From contig NZ_VTOY01000009.1 of assembly GCF_008271295.1 (NCBI RefSeq), forward strand, positions 34,851 through 98,850: a stretch of 64,000 bases of DNA. The letters run 5' to 3'. The notes under the pieces are model-generated. The model was not told the origin of the DNA. It was given only the letters and a program-made list of their open reading frames with translations, and made no database searches. This document shows, piece after piece, positions 15,666-24,872 of the stretch. The stretch is from Pseudoselenomonas ruminis (GTDB taxonomy: Bacteria; Bacillota; Negativicutes; Selenomonadales; Selenomonadaceae). Position 1 is the first letter of the stretch, and each line of letters begins with the position of its first letter. The position numbers and the translations under genes were made by a program.

Positions 15666-16784
15666 TCACCTCCGCGCCACATAACCTGTGAGCAAAATAT
15701 CGCCATCCATTGGCTCGGTCGTCACACGCGCAAGTTCTACGGCATCGGCGAGACTTACAAAGCCCTCGCCCTCGACCGGAGTCAGCGCCTCACGGCCGCC
15801 GATGAGTTTGGGCGCGATAAACGCCTGAACCTTATCGACAAGGCCAGCCGCAAGCAGCGAGAAGTTCACACGGCCGCCGCCCTCAACAAATACCGAGCAG
15901 ATTTCACGCTCACCAAGTTTTGCCATGAGCGCTTTAAGGTCAACGTGCTCGCCACTGCCTGCCGTGATAATCTCGACGCCAGCCTCCTTTAACGCCTGCA
16001 CGCGCTCCTTAGGCGCCTGCTCAGTCACGGCGACAATCGTCGGCGCCGCCCCGTCCGTCACGACTTTTGCTGTAAGCGGCGTGCGCGCCTGGCTGTCGAC
16101 GATGATGCGGATGGCATTTTTCCCCTTACGGCCCGGAATCCGCGTCGTAAGGCTCGGATCATCTTTCAGCACTGTGCCGATGCCAGCGAGAATGCCGTCG
16201 TAAATATCGCGCAGCTCGTGGACGCGCCGCCGCGACGTTTCATTCGTTATCCACTGCGACTCGCCCGTCGCCGTGGCAATCTTGCCGTCGAGCGTCATGG
16301 CTGTCTTGAGCACGACAAACGGCATCTTCGTCGTAATCCACTTGAGGAACACTTCGTTTAACGCAATGGCTTCTTCTTCAAGAACTCCACAGGTAACTTG
16401 GACACCGGCATCTTCCAAAATCTTGATGCCCTTGCCGGCTACGAGCGGGTTCGGGTCGCGCATCGCGATGACCACGCGGGCAATGCCCGCCTCGGCCACA
16501 GCCTTGGCACAAGGGCCCGTGCGGCCATAGTGCGCGCAGGGCTCAAGTGTCACGTAAAGGGTTGCCCCGCGCGCAAGGTCTCCCGCCATGTTCAGCGCAT
16601 GAACCTCCGCATGGGGCGTGCCGGCCTTCCGGTGCCAGCCCGCGGCCACGATGCGCCCGTCCCTTACAATCACGGCACCGACGAGCGGATTGGGCGACGT
16701 GCGCCCCTCCGCATTGCGGGCCATCTGCAAGGCCACGCGCATAAAATCTTCATCCTGCAATCGTATCACCTCAGATTCCTTCAT
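15666..16784 (-). CDS. ribD: Bifunctional riboflavin deaminase / reductase
   Basis: The 372-residue fusion carries out the second and third riboflavin steps. The N-terminal deaminase (about 10-150) has the zinc site HAEVHAL and PCAHYGRTGPC. The C-terminal reductase (about 155-365) has MTLDGKIAT, the NADPH-binding region, and SVFVEGGGRVNFSLL. It is the first gene of the operon, just behind the FMN riboswitch and its terminator. Confidence 0.97.
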   Translation of the reverse strand: MKESEVIRLQDEDFMRVALQMARNAEGRTSPNPLVGAVIVRDGRIVAAGWHRKAGTPHAEVHALNMAGDLARGATLYVTLEPCAHYGRTGPCAKAVAEAGIARVVIAMRDPNPLVAGKGIKILEDAGVQVTCGVLEEEAIALNEVFLKWITTKMPFVVLKTAMTLDGKIATATGESQWITNETSRRRVHELRDIYDGILAGIGTVLKDDPSLTTRIPGRKGKNAIRIIVDSQARTPLTAKVVTDGAAPTIVAVTEQAPKERVQALKEAGVEIITAGSGEHVDLKALMAKLGEREICSVFVEGGGRVNFSLLAAGLVDKVQAFIAPKLIGGREALTPVEGEGFVSLADAVELARVTTEPMDGDILLTGYVARR

Positions 16785-16805
16785 CTTAGGTTTGTGATTG
16801 AGACC

Positions 16806-16843
16806 AAAAAAGCCAGCGAAAAGATTTCTCTTCTCGCTGGCTT
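16806..16843 (-). terminator. Riboswitch-controlled terminator before ribD
   Basis: On the minus strand, arms AAGCCAGCGA and TCGCTGGCTT enclose a purine-rich loop and are followed by TTTTTTGG. It lies between the FMN aptamer and the ribD start, so it is the expression platform that stops transcription when FMN is bound. Confidence 0.85.
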
Positions 16844-16865
16844 AAATCGCATGCAAACCAACATG

Positions 16866-16977
16866 CCTTTTCTCGTCCCGACTATACGGTCGGCTCCGGA
16901 ATCTCACCGGATCATGCTCCCAAGGGCTCGCGGGCTATACCGCCGGTGGGGAAATGCTCCCCGCCTCAAAGACAAAT
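16866..16977 (-). ncRNA. FMN riboswitch (RFN element)
   Basis: The minus strand contains the conserved RFN blocks in order: GAGGCGGGG, CCCCACCGGCGGTATAGCC, CGCGAGCCC, GATCCGGTGAGATTCCGGAG, CCGAC-GTATAGTCGG and GAGAAAAGGCAT. This matches the FMN aptamer, which in Firmicutes controls riboflavin synthesis or uptake genes. It precedes a terminator and ribD, so high FMN should stop the rib operon. Confidence 0.95.
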
Positions 16978-16987
16978 CTCATGTCCT

Positions 16988-17017
16988 ATTATAGCACGCC
17001 TTTATCCTTTCTATCAA
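16988..17017 (-). promoter_or_regulatory. Promoter of the rib operon
   Basis: TTGATA (17017-17012) and TATAAT (16993-16988) are separated by 18 bases on the minus strand, directly upstream of the FMN riboswitch. Confidence 0.75.
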
Positions 17018-17032
17018 TAGAATATCTCGGCC

Positions 17033-19003
17033 TTAGAATTTGAACTTCGCCGTCGCATCCTGCAGCTCCGTCGCCATATTGGCCAGCGACTGCGAAGCCG
17101 AGGCAATCTCCTCCGTCGAGGCCGACTGTTCTTCCGTTGCGGCCGAAATCGTCTGCGTATGGGCAGCCGTCTTGCTGCTGACCTCGTCGATTTCCTCCAT
17201 CGTACCGACAATCGAGCTGGCGCCGTCGGAAACCTTATGCACGCGCAGGTTCATGGCCTCAACCTCATCTTTGATGTCATGGACTTTTGCGATAATGCGG
17301 CCGAACTGCTCGCCGACCTCGCGGATTGCATCGGTGCCAAGCTTAATCTGCTCCGTGCTCGACTCCATCGAACCGACAGCCTGGTTCGTATCACTTTGGA
17401 TCGTCGTGATATGGCGCTTGATGTCCTCGGCGGCTTCCTGAGATTCAGCAGCCAGCTTGCGGACCTCTTCAGCAACGACCGTAAAGCCGCGGCCCTGCTC
17501 GCCGGCGCGCGCCGCCTCGATAGCTGCATTGAGCGCCAAGAGATTTGTCTGCTCGGCAATGGCTGAAATCGTCTCGACAATCTTGCCAATCTGCTCGCTG
17601 TTCTTGCCGAGCTGGGCGACAATCGCCGCCGACTCCTGCGATGCCTTTTCAATCAGGACCATCTTGTCCATGGCATCCTGCATGAGCTTGCTACCTGCCG
17701 TCGCCGTCTCATTCGTCTCGTTCGTGCGGTCGTTGACATGTTCCATGCCTTTTGCGACATCGTCGATATGGCCGACGACTTCCTCGACGACATTCTTGGC
17801 ATTATCGACGCTTTCCGCCTGGTCGCTGACGCCCTGCGCCACATCGCCAACCGATACAGCCACGCTGTTGGCGGCCTCAGCCGACTGCTGCGCACTGGCC
17901 GTGAGCTCCTCCGAGGATGCCGCTACCTGCTCAGCAGCAGAACTCATCTTCTGAATGAGATTGCGGATGTTCTTGTTCATCGTATTGAACGCCTGCGTGA
18001 GCTGGCCGATTTCATCGGCACTTTCCACCGGAAGGTCGGCCATGCGCAGATTGCCATCAGCCAGCTGAACCGCATGCTCGTTGAGTCCCAAAATCGGCCG
18101 CGTGATTTTCTGGGCAAAATACTGGCAGACAAACATCATCAGCGCAAAACCAACGAGCGTCAAAAGACCAAATACCCAACGCATATGCTTGAGCGCTGCA
18201 AATACAAAATCCTCCGGCACCGCAATGCCGATCAGCCATTCCGTCGAAGGCACCTTCGCATAGGCAAACACGATATCTTTACCATCACTGCTCGTCGTAA
18301 AGTAACCGGATTCCTTCCCCTGCATTTCCTTGAAATGCTCGCCAAAACCATCGACCTCAGCAAAATTCTGCATAGGTTTGCCAAGGCCGGCCGTCGCGAG
18401 GATGTTGCCCGTCTTCTCTAAGATGATGCCCTGGCCTTCGCCATGGTACTCGATATTCTTTACCTGCTCATCGAGTGCATCAAGCGAAATATCGTTGCAG
18501 ACCGCACCGATAAACTGGCCGTTGGCCTTTACCGGCGCGATAGCCGAGATGACGTGCTTATTCGTGATGGCATCGACATACGCATCGGTGAATTCCACCT
18601 TGTCGTCCTTCTTGGCCTGCTGATACCACGGACGTTGCGTCGGGTCTTTTTGACCGGTCAGATTGCCGCCCGTCGAGGAAGCGAAATACTTATCCTCCAT
18701 GCCGAGCGTGACACCTATGACATCGGCCTCCGACGATGCCGACTGCAGCGCGGCATTCGTCTGCATGCTGGCCTTGTCCCCATTATAGGCCGTCATGACA
18801 TTGGCCGTATGCGCCGTTGACGACTGCTTCGCCATGAGCCAGCCATCCATCTCGGACACCTCTTTGGCCACTACCGCCCGCAGTTCGTTATCGACGCTCT
18901 GCTCCAAATCCGCGCTTGCCAAAAAATACCCGGAGATGGACACTATCGCCATCAGCGCACCTACGATACCAGCCAACACAAAAAACTTTTGTCTAATTCC
19001 CAT
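17033..19003 (-). CDS. Methyl-accepting chemotaxis protein with dCache sensor
   Basis: The 656-residue receptor has one membrane segment at about 7-30 and a large extracytoplasmic dCache-type sensor (about 35-280, including the [19 protein letters not shown] stretch). A second membrane segment (about 285-305) precedes a HAMP domain. The long cytoplasmic signalling hairpin centres on [20 protein letters not shown], the tip that contacts CheA and CheW. The ligand is not predictable; dCache sensors often bind amino or organic acids. No che genes lie nearby, but motA-motB and a YjfB-like gene in this window indicate a motile cell. Its long leader contains a terminator-like hairpin. Confidence 0.93.
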   Translation of the reverse strand: MGIRQKFFVLAGIVGALMAIVSISGYFLASADLEQSVDNELRAVVAKEVSEMDGWLMAKQSSTAHTANVMTAYNGDKASMQTNAALQSASSEADVIGVTLGMEDKYFASSTGGNLTGQKDPTQRPWYQQAKKDDKVEFTDAYVDAITNKHVISAIAPVKANGQFIGAVCNDISLDALDEQVKNIEYHGEGQGIILEKTGNILATAGLGKPMQNFAEVDGFGEHFKEMQGKESGYFTTSSDGKDIVFAYAKVPSTEWLIGIAVPEDFVFAALKHMRWVFGLLTLVGFALMMFVCQYFAQKITRPILGLNEHAVQLADGNLRMADLPVESADEIGQLTQAFNTMNKNIRNLIQKMSSAAEQVAASSEELTASAQQSAEAANSVAVSVGDVAQGVSDQAESVDNAKNVVEEVVGHIDDVAKGMEHVNDRTNETNETATAGSKLMQDAMDKMVLIEKASQESAAIVAQLGKNSEQIGKIVETISAIAEQTNLLALNAAIEAARAGEQGRGFTVVAEEVRKLAAESQEAAEDIKRHITTIQSDTNQAVGSMESSTEQIKLGTDAIREVGEQFGRIIAKVHDIKDEVEAMNLRVHKVSDGASSIVGTMEEIDEVSSKTAAHTQTISAATEEQSASTEEIASASQSLANMATELQDATAKFKF

Positions 19004-19283
19004 TTCTCTTGCTCCTTTTTGTAGTAGTATTTATAAAAACAGTCTCCTTGGACCGTTTCTACCTGCTGTAACTAATGCTGTCATTTAGTTGCTTGATAAA
19101 AGTAAATGATCCCTTTACAACAAAATCCGAGTTGCGCGATCGCAACCCGGATTTAAATGCTCCTATGCTTAAGGCAAATTATCCGCATCGTAAGAAATTG
19201 TCCATCAGCAGCATGAGGCATCACGTTTCATTTACATCGTAACAAAACCGCCATAAATCCCATAGATATTTTATTAAGACAAG
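19004..19283 (-). promoter_or_regulatory. Long structured leader of the chemoreceptor gene
   Basis: About 270 bases separate a minus-strand promoter from the chemoreceptor start. The leader contains a strong hairpin with a T-run and, upstream of it, a roughly 120-base stretch that could hold an aptamer. I could not match it to the c-di-GMP-I, c-di-GMP-II or other riboswitch consensus sequences that I remember. The ribosome site (AAAAGGAG) is close to the ATG. Confidence 0.45.
19123..19154 (-). terminator. Terminator-like hairpin inside the chemoreceptor leader
   Basis: On the minus strand, arms AAATCCG-GTTGCG and CGCAAC-CGGATTT enclose the tetraloop-like ATCG and are followed by TTGTTG. It lies about 120 bases before the chemoreceptor ATG, so transcription must pass it. 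That is typical of attenuation or riboswitch control. Confidence 0.6.
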
Positions 19284-19292
19284 ATTATAGCA
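19284..19292 (-). promoter_or_regulatory. Extended -10 promoter of the chemoreceptor gene
   Basis: On the minus strand TATAAT (19289-19284) is preceded by TGC (19292-19290), an extended -10. No good -35 is present, which is usual for this promoter type. It defines the start of the long leader. Confidence 0.6.
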
Positions 19293-19369
19293 TACTGCAA
19301 AAACAAAAATAAGAAAACCTTTACTAGAAATATAGTATACATGCTTTAGACAAATGTATTTGTTAAGAG

Positions 19370-20485
19370 TTATTCGCCCCACACCTCCTGCGCAATCTCT
19401 TTAACCAGTGCCAGCTTTGCCCATTGCTGAGCTTCCGTCAGTTTATTGCCGATTTCACAGGAGGCAAATCCACACTGAGGACTTAGGCACAGCCGCTCCA
19501 AGGGGATATATTTCGCTGCCTCATGGATTCTGGCGATAACGGCTTCCTTATCTTCAAGCTCGGGCTTTTTCGTCGTGATAAGTCCGAGTACCACTTTTTT
19601 ATCCGGCGATACCTTAGCCAGCGGTGCAAAGCCGCCAGACCGCTCATCGTCATACTCCAGATAGAGCGCATCGACCTTTTCCTCGGCAAAAACGTAATCC
19701 GCTACCGAATCATACGGGCCGCTGGTAAAGAAGGTCGAATGATAATTTCCGCGGCAAATATGCGAATTGATAACCATATCCGACGGTTTCGCTGCTAACG
19801 CCAGATTGTTCACCGCCAAGAGCTGTGCTTTGACATCCTCTAAATCCAGCCCCAGCGCCTGATAACGCTGCTGGGCAGCATCGCCCACCACAGCTCCCCA
19901 GGTACAGTCATCAAACTGCAGATTGCGGCACCCCGCCTCGTAGAACTGACGAATGACCTGCTGATAGGCCTCCCCAATATCCTGGATAAGCAACTCGTTA
20001 TCCGGATAGATTTTCCGCGTCGATTCGATGTTCTGCGGGATGATAAACTGCTGAAACATCTGCGCCGGTGCCGGAATGGTATATTTAGCCACGGTCTTTT
20101 CATCTTCAAACTGCTTGAGGAATTTGAAGTATTCGACAAACGGATGTGGCTTCGCTTTTACTTCCCCGACGAGCCAGGTTTCCTCAAGGTCTGCTACCTC
20201 GCCGTTAAACTGCACACCACCGCCAGCTTTATGATCCACGCCTTCAAAGCCCCACATGAAGTCCAGATGCCAGTAAGCTCTGCGAAACTCCCCGTCGGTA
20301 ATCACGTGAAAGCCGGCCGCCTTTTGCTTGGCGACCACCTGCGCCACCGCTTCATCCGTCACGGCGTCAAGTTCCTGCCGGGTGATTTCCCCGGCTTTGA
20401 ACTTTGCCCGTGCCTGTTTCAGCTCGGCCGGGCGCAAAAAGCTTCCCACAAAATCATAGCGGCATGGTGTCTTTATTTTACTCAT
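19370..20485 (-). CDS. MetE-like (B12-independent methionine synthase family) protein, YxjG/YxjH type
   Basis: The 371-residue protein corresponds to the catalytic half of cobalamin-independent methionine synthase, the length of Bacillus YxjG/YxjH. Family signatures are VGSFLRP at the N-terminus, ITDGEFRR, QFDDCTW, and the zinc-ligand regions NSHICRGNY and LSPQCGFASC. Such proteins are thought to use a methyl donor to make methionine or to act on related thiols. The start at 20485 follows AAAGGAAG. It is divergent from a LysR regulator across a palindrome resembling MetR/MtaR sites, which supports a sulphur-amino-acid role. Confidence 0.85.
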   Translation of the reverse strand: MSKIKTPCRYDFVGSFLRPAELKQARAKFKAGEITRQELDAVTDEAVAQVVAKQKAAGFHVITDGEFRRAYWHLDFMWGFEGVDHKAGGGVQFNGEVADLEETWLVGEVKAKPHPFVEYFKFLKQFEDEKTVAKYTIPAPAQMFQQFIIPQNIESTRKIYPDNELLIQDIGEAYQQVIRQFYEAGCRNLQFDDCTWGAVVGDAAQQRYQALGLDLEDVKAQLLAVNNLALAAKPSDMVINSHICRGNYHSTFFTSGPYDSVADYVFAEEKVDALYLEYDDERSGGFAPLAKVSPDKKVVLGLITTKKPELEDKEAVIARIHEAAKYIPLERLCLSPQCGFASCEIGNKLTEAQQWAKLALVKEIAQEVWGE

Positions 20486-20576
20486 AGTAATCTTCCTTTC
20501 TTTCGGTCCTTCCACCTTGTACCCTATCTTAAAAAATCAGCGCCCGGCTGTAAAATATGAAAAACCCAGCCCGCGC

Positions 20577-20593
20577 CATAGTTATTTTCTATG
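20577..20593. promoter_or_regulatory. LysR-type operator between the MetE-like gene and its regulator
   Basis: CATAG-N7-CTATG forms a 17-base palindrome in the divergent intergenic region. It has the size and the ATAGTT...CTAT character of the MetR/MtaR box described in Firmicutes. It lies just upstream of the -10 of the LysR gene, fitting autoregulation plus control of the divergent gene. Confidence 0.55.
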
Positions 20594-20598
20594 AGGCA

Positions 20599-20607
20599 TG
20601 GTATAAT
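20599..20607 (+). promoter_or_regulatory. Extended -10 promoter of the LysR-family gene
   Basis: TGG-TATAAT (20599-20607) lies 30 bases before the regulator's ATG and directly next to the palindromic operator. Confidence 0.6.
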
Positions 20608-20637
20608 TACAACGAAATATTTTTCAGGGAGATTATC

Positions 20638-21558
20638 ATGACACTTAAACAACTGCGCTATGCCGTTACCGTTGCCGAAACCGGCAACATCACCGAAGCC
20701 GCCAAGAAACTTTTCATCGCTCAGCCGAGCCTCACCGCCGCCATCCATTCCCTCGAAGAAGAATACGGCATCACCATCTTTTCCCGCTCCAACAAGGGCA
20801 TCGAAATAACGCCTGCCGGAGACGAATTGCTCGGATATGCCCGCCAAATTTTGGAGCAGGCCGACCTCATGCACGAACGCTATATCGGCAAATCCCCCAT
20901 CCGGCAGCATTTCTGCGTATCCTCCCAGCATTACTCCTTCGTCGTCGAAGCCTTTGTCGGGCTCATCCGCCAGTTCGATGGCGATAAATACGAGTTCCAC
21001 ATGCGCGAAACCCAAACGTACGAAATCATCGACGATGTCGCGCACATGCGAAGCGAAGTTGGCATCCTCTATCGCAACAAGTTCAATCGCTCCATCATCA
21101 CCAAGACGCTAAAAGACAACCAGCTCACCTTTACGCCGCTGTTCACCGCCAGTCCGCACGTCTTCGTCGGCAAAAACAGTCCGCTCGCACAAAAGGACCG
21201 CGTCACCCTTGACGACTTAAAACCTTTCCCGCGGCTTTCCTACGAACAGGGCAGCCACAACTCCTTTTACTTCTCCGAAGAAATCCTAAGCACCGAAGAC
21301 TGCGATAAAGAACTCGTCGTCTGCGACCGCGCCACCCTCTTCAACATGGTAATCGGCCTCAACGGGTATACCATCTGCAGCGGCAGCATCAGCGAAGAGC
21401 TCAACGGTTCCAATATCGTAGCCCGGCCGCTTGCGGTCGATGACTATATGGAAATCGGCTACATCCTGCCAAAATCCACGCGTCCCTCGCGCCTCACCTT
21501 GGAATTTCTCGACATCTTAACGAAGCTGACCGCCAAACTCGATACCCGCTGCCAATAA
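20638..21558 (+). CDS. LysR-family transcriptional regulator
   Basis: The 306-residue protein has the N-terminal winged helix-turn-helix of LysR (MTLKQLRYAVTVAETGN, EAAKKLFIAQPSLTAAIHSLE). It continues into a periplasmic-binding-fold effector domain from about residue 90. The ATG at 20638 with CAGGGAG is the natural family start; the frame extends further upstream only through the promoter. Its divergent position next to the MetE-like gene suggests it senses a methionine or sulphur metabolite. A shared terminator with rubrerythrin follows. Confidence 0.92.
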   Translation: MTLKQLRYAVTVAETGNITEAAKKLFIAQPSLTAAIHSLEEEYGITIFSRSNKGIEITPAGDELLGYARQILEQADLMHERYIGKSPIRQHFCVSSQHYSFVVEAFVGLIRQFDGDKYEFHMRETQTYEIIDDVAHMRSEVGILYRNKFNRSIITKTLKDNQLTFTPLFTASPHVFVGKNSPLAQKDRVTLDDLKPFPRLSYEQGSHNSFYFSEEILSTEDCDKELVVCDRATLFNMVIGLNGYTICSGSISEELNGSNIVARPLAVDDYMEIGYILPKSTRPSRLTLEFLDILTKLTAKLDTRCQ

Positions 21559-21559
21559 A

Positions 21560-21594
21560 AAACGGACCAGGCTTTCGCCTGGTCCGTCTTTTCT
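21560..21594. terminator. Bidirectional terminator between LysR and rubrerythrin genes
   Basis: Arms AAACGGACCAGG and CCTGGTCCGT enclose a short loop, with A and T tracts on both sides, between converging genes. Confidence 0.9.
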
Positions 21595-21600
21595 TTTGCG

Positions 21601-22137
21601 TCAGAAATTCTCCGCGTGGATTTCAAAATAAGTCTGCGGGTGCTGGCATACCGGGCAAAGCTTCGGCGCTTCCGTGCCAACCACAATATGACCGCAATTG
21701 CGGCACTCCCATACCTTTACTTCCCCTTTCTTAAACACTTCACCGTTTTTGACATTTTGCAGCAGCTTGCGATAGCGTTCTTCATGATGCTTTTCAATCT
21801 CGCCAACCATACGGAATTTCTTGGCAAGCTCGGGGAACCCTTCCTGTTCCGCCGTTTCCGCAAAACCTTTGTACATATCCGTCCACTCATAGTTTTCGCC
21901 ATTAGCGGCATCTTCGAGATTTTCTTCCGTATTGCCGATTCCTTCCAATTCCCGAAGCCACATCTTCGCATGATAGGACTCATTGGCAGCTGTTTTCAAA
22001 AACAACTCGGCAATCTGCTCCGAACCATCCTTCTTCGCCACCGAGGCAAAGTAGGTATATTTGTTGCGTGCCTGCGATTCCCCGGCAAAAGCAGCCTGTA
22101 AATTCTTTTCCGTCTGCGTTCCCGCATATTTGCTCAT
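21601..22137 (-). CDS. rbr: Rubrerythrin
   Basis: The 178-residue protein reduces hydrogen peroxide in the cytosol of anaerobes. The N-terminal ferritin-like di-iron domain shows [25 protein letters not shown] and [10 protein letters not shown]. The C-terminal rubredoxin domain has CRNCGH and CPVCQH for the FeS4 site. It lies 26 bases downstream of the superoxide reductase gene, so the pair forms an oxygen-defence operon: superoxide reductase makes peroxide, and rubrerythrin removes it. Confidence 0.96.
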   Translation of the reverse strand: MSKYAGTQTEKNLQAAFAGESQARNKYTYFASVAKKDGSEQIAELFLKTAANESYHAKMWLRELEGIGNTEENLEDAANGENYEWTDMYKGFAETAEQEGFPELAKKFRMVGEIEKHHEERYRKLLQNVKNGEVFKKGEVKVWECRNCGHIVVGTEAPKLCPVCQHPQTYFEIHAENF

Positions 22138-22163
22138 AGCTCTCCTCCTAATCCATCACACCA

Positions 22164-22544
22164 TCATACTTCGGCCTTCCAAAGGCCATGAAGATTGCAA
22201 TACGCATAAGCGGCCACCACTTCATCGCCAGCACTCAGGGCAAAGACTGCCTCAGGCGCATCATCCGGAGTAAGGTGTGCCATCTGCGCGCCCTGTTTCG
22301 TCTCCAGATGAATCCACTCAATGAAGTGTTCGGGCGTCATCGGATGCGCCACGCTTCCGACTGACACCTTCACCGAAGTTCCGTCCATCACGATTACCGG
22401 CACATGCTTTTCCTGGGCCGCATCTGTGGTATTTGCCGTAAGCTCCGCCATCGCCTGTCCGCAGCACGAAAGCTTTCCACCGCCTTCCTTTACCACGCCG
22501 ACAATATTGCCGCACAGCTTGCAAATAAAGAACCGCTTTGCCAT
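22164..22544 (-). CDS. dfx: Desulfoferrodoxin (two-iron superoxide reductase)
   Basis: The 126-residue protein has a desulforedoxin-type domain with CKLC and CC (residues about 8-30) and a superoxide-reductase domain. The active-site iron ligands are visible in EKHVPV, AHPMTPEHFIEW and the terminal CNLHG. It reduces superoxide to peroxide without producing oxygen. The start at 22544 follows GGGAGGCGG. A longer frame to 22595 has no ribosome site. It is first in an operon with rubrerythrin. Confidence 0.95.
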   Translation of the reverse strand: MAKRFFICKLCGNIVGVVKEGGGKLSCCGQAMAELTANTTDAAQEKHVPVIVMDGTSVKVSVGSVAHPMTPEHFIEWIHLETKQGAQMAHLTPDDAPEAVFALSAGDEVVAAYAYCNLHGLWKAEV

Positions 22545-22718
22545 AAAACCGCCTCCCGCCAAACTATAATACACACATCGAACGAAGTAGGACAAAAGAC
22601 CGCAATATAGTTGCGTAAAATCTTTTTCCTGTATTGTAACACTTCGACATTTTTCGGCCGCTTCCTGCCAGCGCGAAAAAAATCTACGCCCAGCAGGTTC
22701 CGGCCAGCAAAATCGCCT

Positions 22719-24632
22719 TTATTTTAACAAGCCATTCTGATACGCCAGCAATAACTTATAGAGATCGCTGATTTCCTCTTTGATGGCCCGGCCTTCGTCG
22801 GCGTCTCCCACCGTCGTCCGGTACGACTGCAGTTCCACGGTCTCTGACACCGACTCGATGTCGCGATTCTCCCGCAACGCCTCCCGGACATCGGGAATTT
22901 TCTGATGCTCAAGCAGCCGCAGCCCACGCGAGTTGGAAATCAGCGTAAAGCCCGAAATTCCGGTTTTCTTGTGATAGGCCTTGCAAAAACCACCATCGAT
23001 GATAATCGCTTTGCCCCCGGCCTTCACAGGCGTTTCGCCTTTTCGCACCTTGACGGGTACATGGCCGTTGATGATATGGCCGCGCTTCGGTTCCAAGTGA
23101 AATTCGACGAGGATTTTCTCGCAGACCGATGCCTCATCAATGAAGTGGAAATAGGGGTCGGAGGGTTCTGCCCAGGTACTTTCGTCAGCAATCATCGCGC
23201 GCTCAAACGTCTTGAACTCGCGCCCGGACACCGGCGACAGGCGGCCGCACCACAGAAAATACATAAAATCCTTCGCCGTCTCCTCACCATGGAGCCAGGC
23301 CTTGCGCGCCATGTTCTCGCAAAAATCAAACCACTGGCGCCCTTTGTACTCCTGCCCGCCATAGCGGATGGTCCGCAAACTGCCATCTTCATTCATCGGC
23401 ACGCAGCCATGAAACAGCAGATTGCCGTTGAACCGGGTGTAGAGACTCCCCTTCTGGTACAGGTAATCGACATGGCGTTTGAGCATCAGGCTTTCGACAA
23501 AATACGATTTAAGGTCCGCCACAACTTCCTGTTCTTTTTCCGTCAGCAGGTACGGGTCTTTGGCATTTTCATCAATCGTCGGGAAGTAGGCATTTTCGAG
23601 TTCATACCGCTTGCCATCACCCAGCGTAACCGCCGATACCCGGAAATCAATCTTATCGAGCAGCAGCCGGCTGTCCATCTGAAAATCCGGATTGCGGCGG
23701 ATAAGCTGGCCTTCCAGTTTAAACATGATGATGGTCATGGCCCGCTCCGCTGCCTTGATGGGATTTTCATCCGGATAGAGGCGCGAGGCAAATGTCGACA
23801 GCGAGCGCAAGCTGATGCCATACCCCCGCTCAAGCACATCGGTATTGTTGTAGCGAAGTGAATTGCGTACTACGCCAGCAATACAAACTTCACTGCCCAG
23901 CGCCGCCCCCATCCACAGAACATCATGATTGCCCCATTGGATATCAACCGACGGATATTCCATCAACAGGTTCAAAATCGCATCCGGCCGATTGCCACGG
24001 TCATAAAAATCCCCGACAATGTGCAGCCGATCCACCGCCAAACGCTTGATAAGCACCGTAAAGGCCTCGATAAAATCCGCGCCGCTGTCAATCTGGACGA
24101 TGGTGCTAAGCAGCCGGTTGTAATAGACGCGCTGGGCACTATCCACCGTCGGATGCGTATTCATGAGTTCAAAGATAACCGAAGCATAGCGGTCCGGAAT
24201 AAAGCCATTGACCCGGGACGCAGGGTACTTATAACTCATAACCTGCGACAGTTCCAGCAATTGCGCCAGATTGCGCCGGTACCATTCCGGGGTATTTTGG
24301 TGTGACGCCGTCACCTGCTCGATTTTCTCCTTCGGATAATAAATCAGGGTGCAGAACTCTGCCTTCTCCTCCGCTGTCAGCCGATCCCCAAAGACATAAT
24401 CCACTTTCTCGTGAATAATTCCCGAGCAATTGTTTAAAATGTGGAAGAAGGATTCGTATTCTCCATGCAAGTCACTCATAAAATGTTCACTGCCCTTGGG
24501 AAGCGAAAGCCGCGATTGGAGATAGACGAGTTTTTCATAGACGGCCTGCTTGTCGGGATACTTTTCCGCCAGCAGCCGCAGCAGTTTATTGGCCTTTCCC
24601 TTGTTGTACGTTTTGTCCGCTAGTTCCAGCAT
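22719..24632 (-). CDS. fbp: Fructose-1,6-bisphosphatase class III
   Basis: The 637-residue enzyme is the Firmicutes class III FBPase of gluconeogenesis. Calcineurin-like metal motifs are visible: FMSDLHGEYESFF, VGDFYDRGNRPD and QWGNHDVLWMG. INGHVPVK lies near the C-terminus. The length fits the class. The ATG at 24632 is chosen because GAGGGGAG is 7 bases upstream; the ATG 7 codons earlier has no site. It is monocistronic. Gluconeogenesis fits a bacterium that uses lactate and dicarboxylic acids, for which carriers also occur in the window. Confidence 0.96.
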   Translation of the reverse strand: MLELADKTYNKGKANKLLRLLAEKYPDKQAVYEKLVYLQSRLSLPKGSEHFMSDLHGEYESFFHILNNCSGIIHEKVDYVFGDRLTAEEKAEFCTLIYYPKEKIEQVTASHQNTPEWYRRNLAQLLELSQVMSYKYPASRVNGFIPDRYASVIFELMNTHPTVDSAQRVYYNRLLSTIVQIDSGADFIEAFTVLIKRLAVDRLHIVGDFYDRGNRPDAILNLLMEYPSVDIQWGNHDVLWMGAALGSEVCIAGVVRNSLRYNNTDVLERGYGISLRSLSTFASRLYPDENPIKAAERAMTIIMFKLEGQLIRRNPDFQMDSRLLLDKIDFRVSAVTLGDGKRYELENAYFPTIDENAKDPYLLTEKEQEVVADLKSYFVESLMLKRHVDYLYQKGSLYTRFNGNLLFHGCVPMNEDGSLRTIRYGGQEYKGRQWFDFCENMARKAWLHGEETAKDFMYFLWCGRLSPVSGREFKTFERAMIADESTWAEPSDPYFHFIDEASVCEKILVEFHLEPKRGHIINGHVPVKVRKGETPVKAGGKAIIIDGGFCKAYHKKTGISGFTLISNSRGLRLLEHQKIPDVREALRENRDIESVSETVELQSYRTTVGDADEGRAIKEEISDLYKLLLAYQNGLLK

Positions 24633-24774
24633 CTTAAAACTCCCCTCATACATTTTGGCGAAATTACCTATCGCCTAATTCGCCTAGGCCCTCCCAAATT
24701 CCTGCTTTTGTCTTTCACGCGCATACTTTTTCGCCTCAGCGAACCAAAATCTAACCGCCCCTGTCCCTTTTCAA

Positions 24775-24803
24775 TTGACACCTTTTTCATTGTAGTATAT
24801 ACT
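24775..24803 (+). promoter_or_regulatory. Consensus promoter of the dicarboxylate symporter gene
   Basis: TTGACA (24775-24780) and TATACT (24798-24803) are separated by exactly 17 bases. The transcript leader is about 65 bases. Confidence 0.85.
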
Positions 24804-24872
24804 CCTAAGAAAAACACCACATTTGTAAAGTATTTTCTTTATATTGCGGACAAATATTTAGGAGACGGTTTT

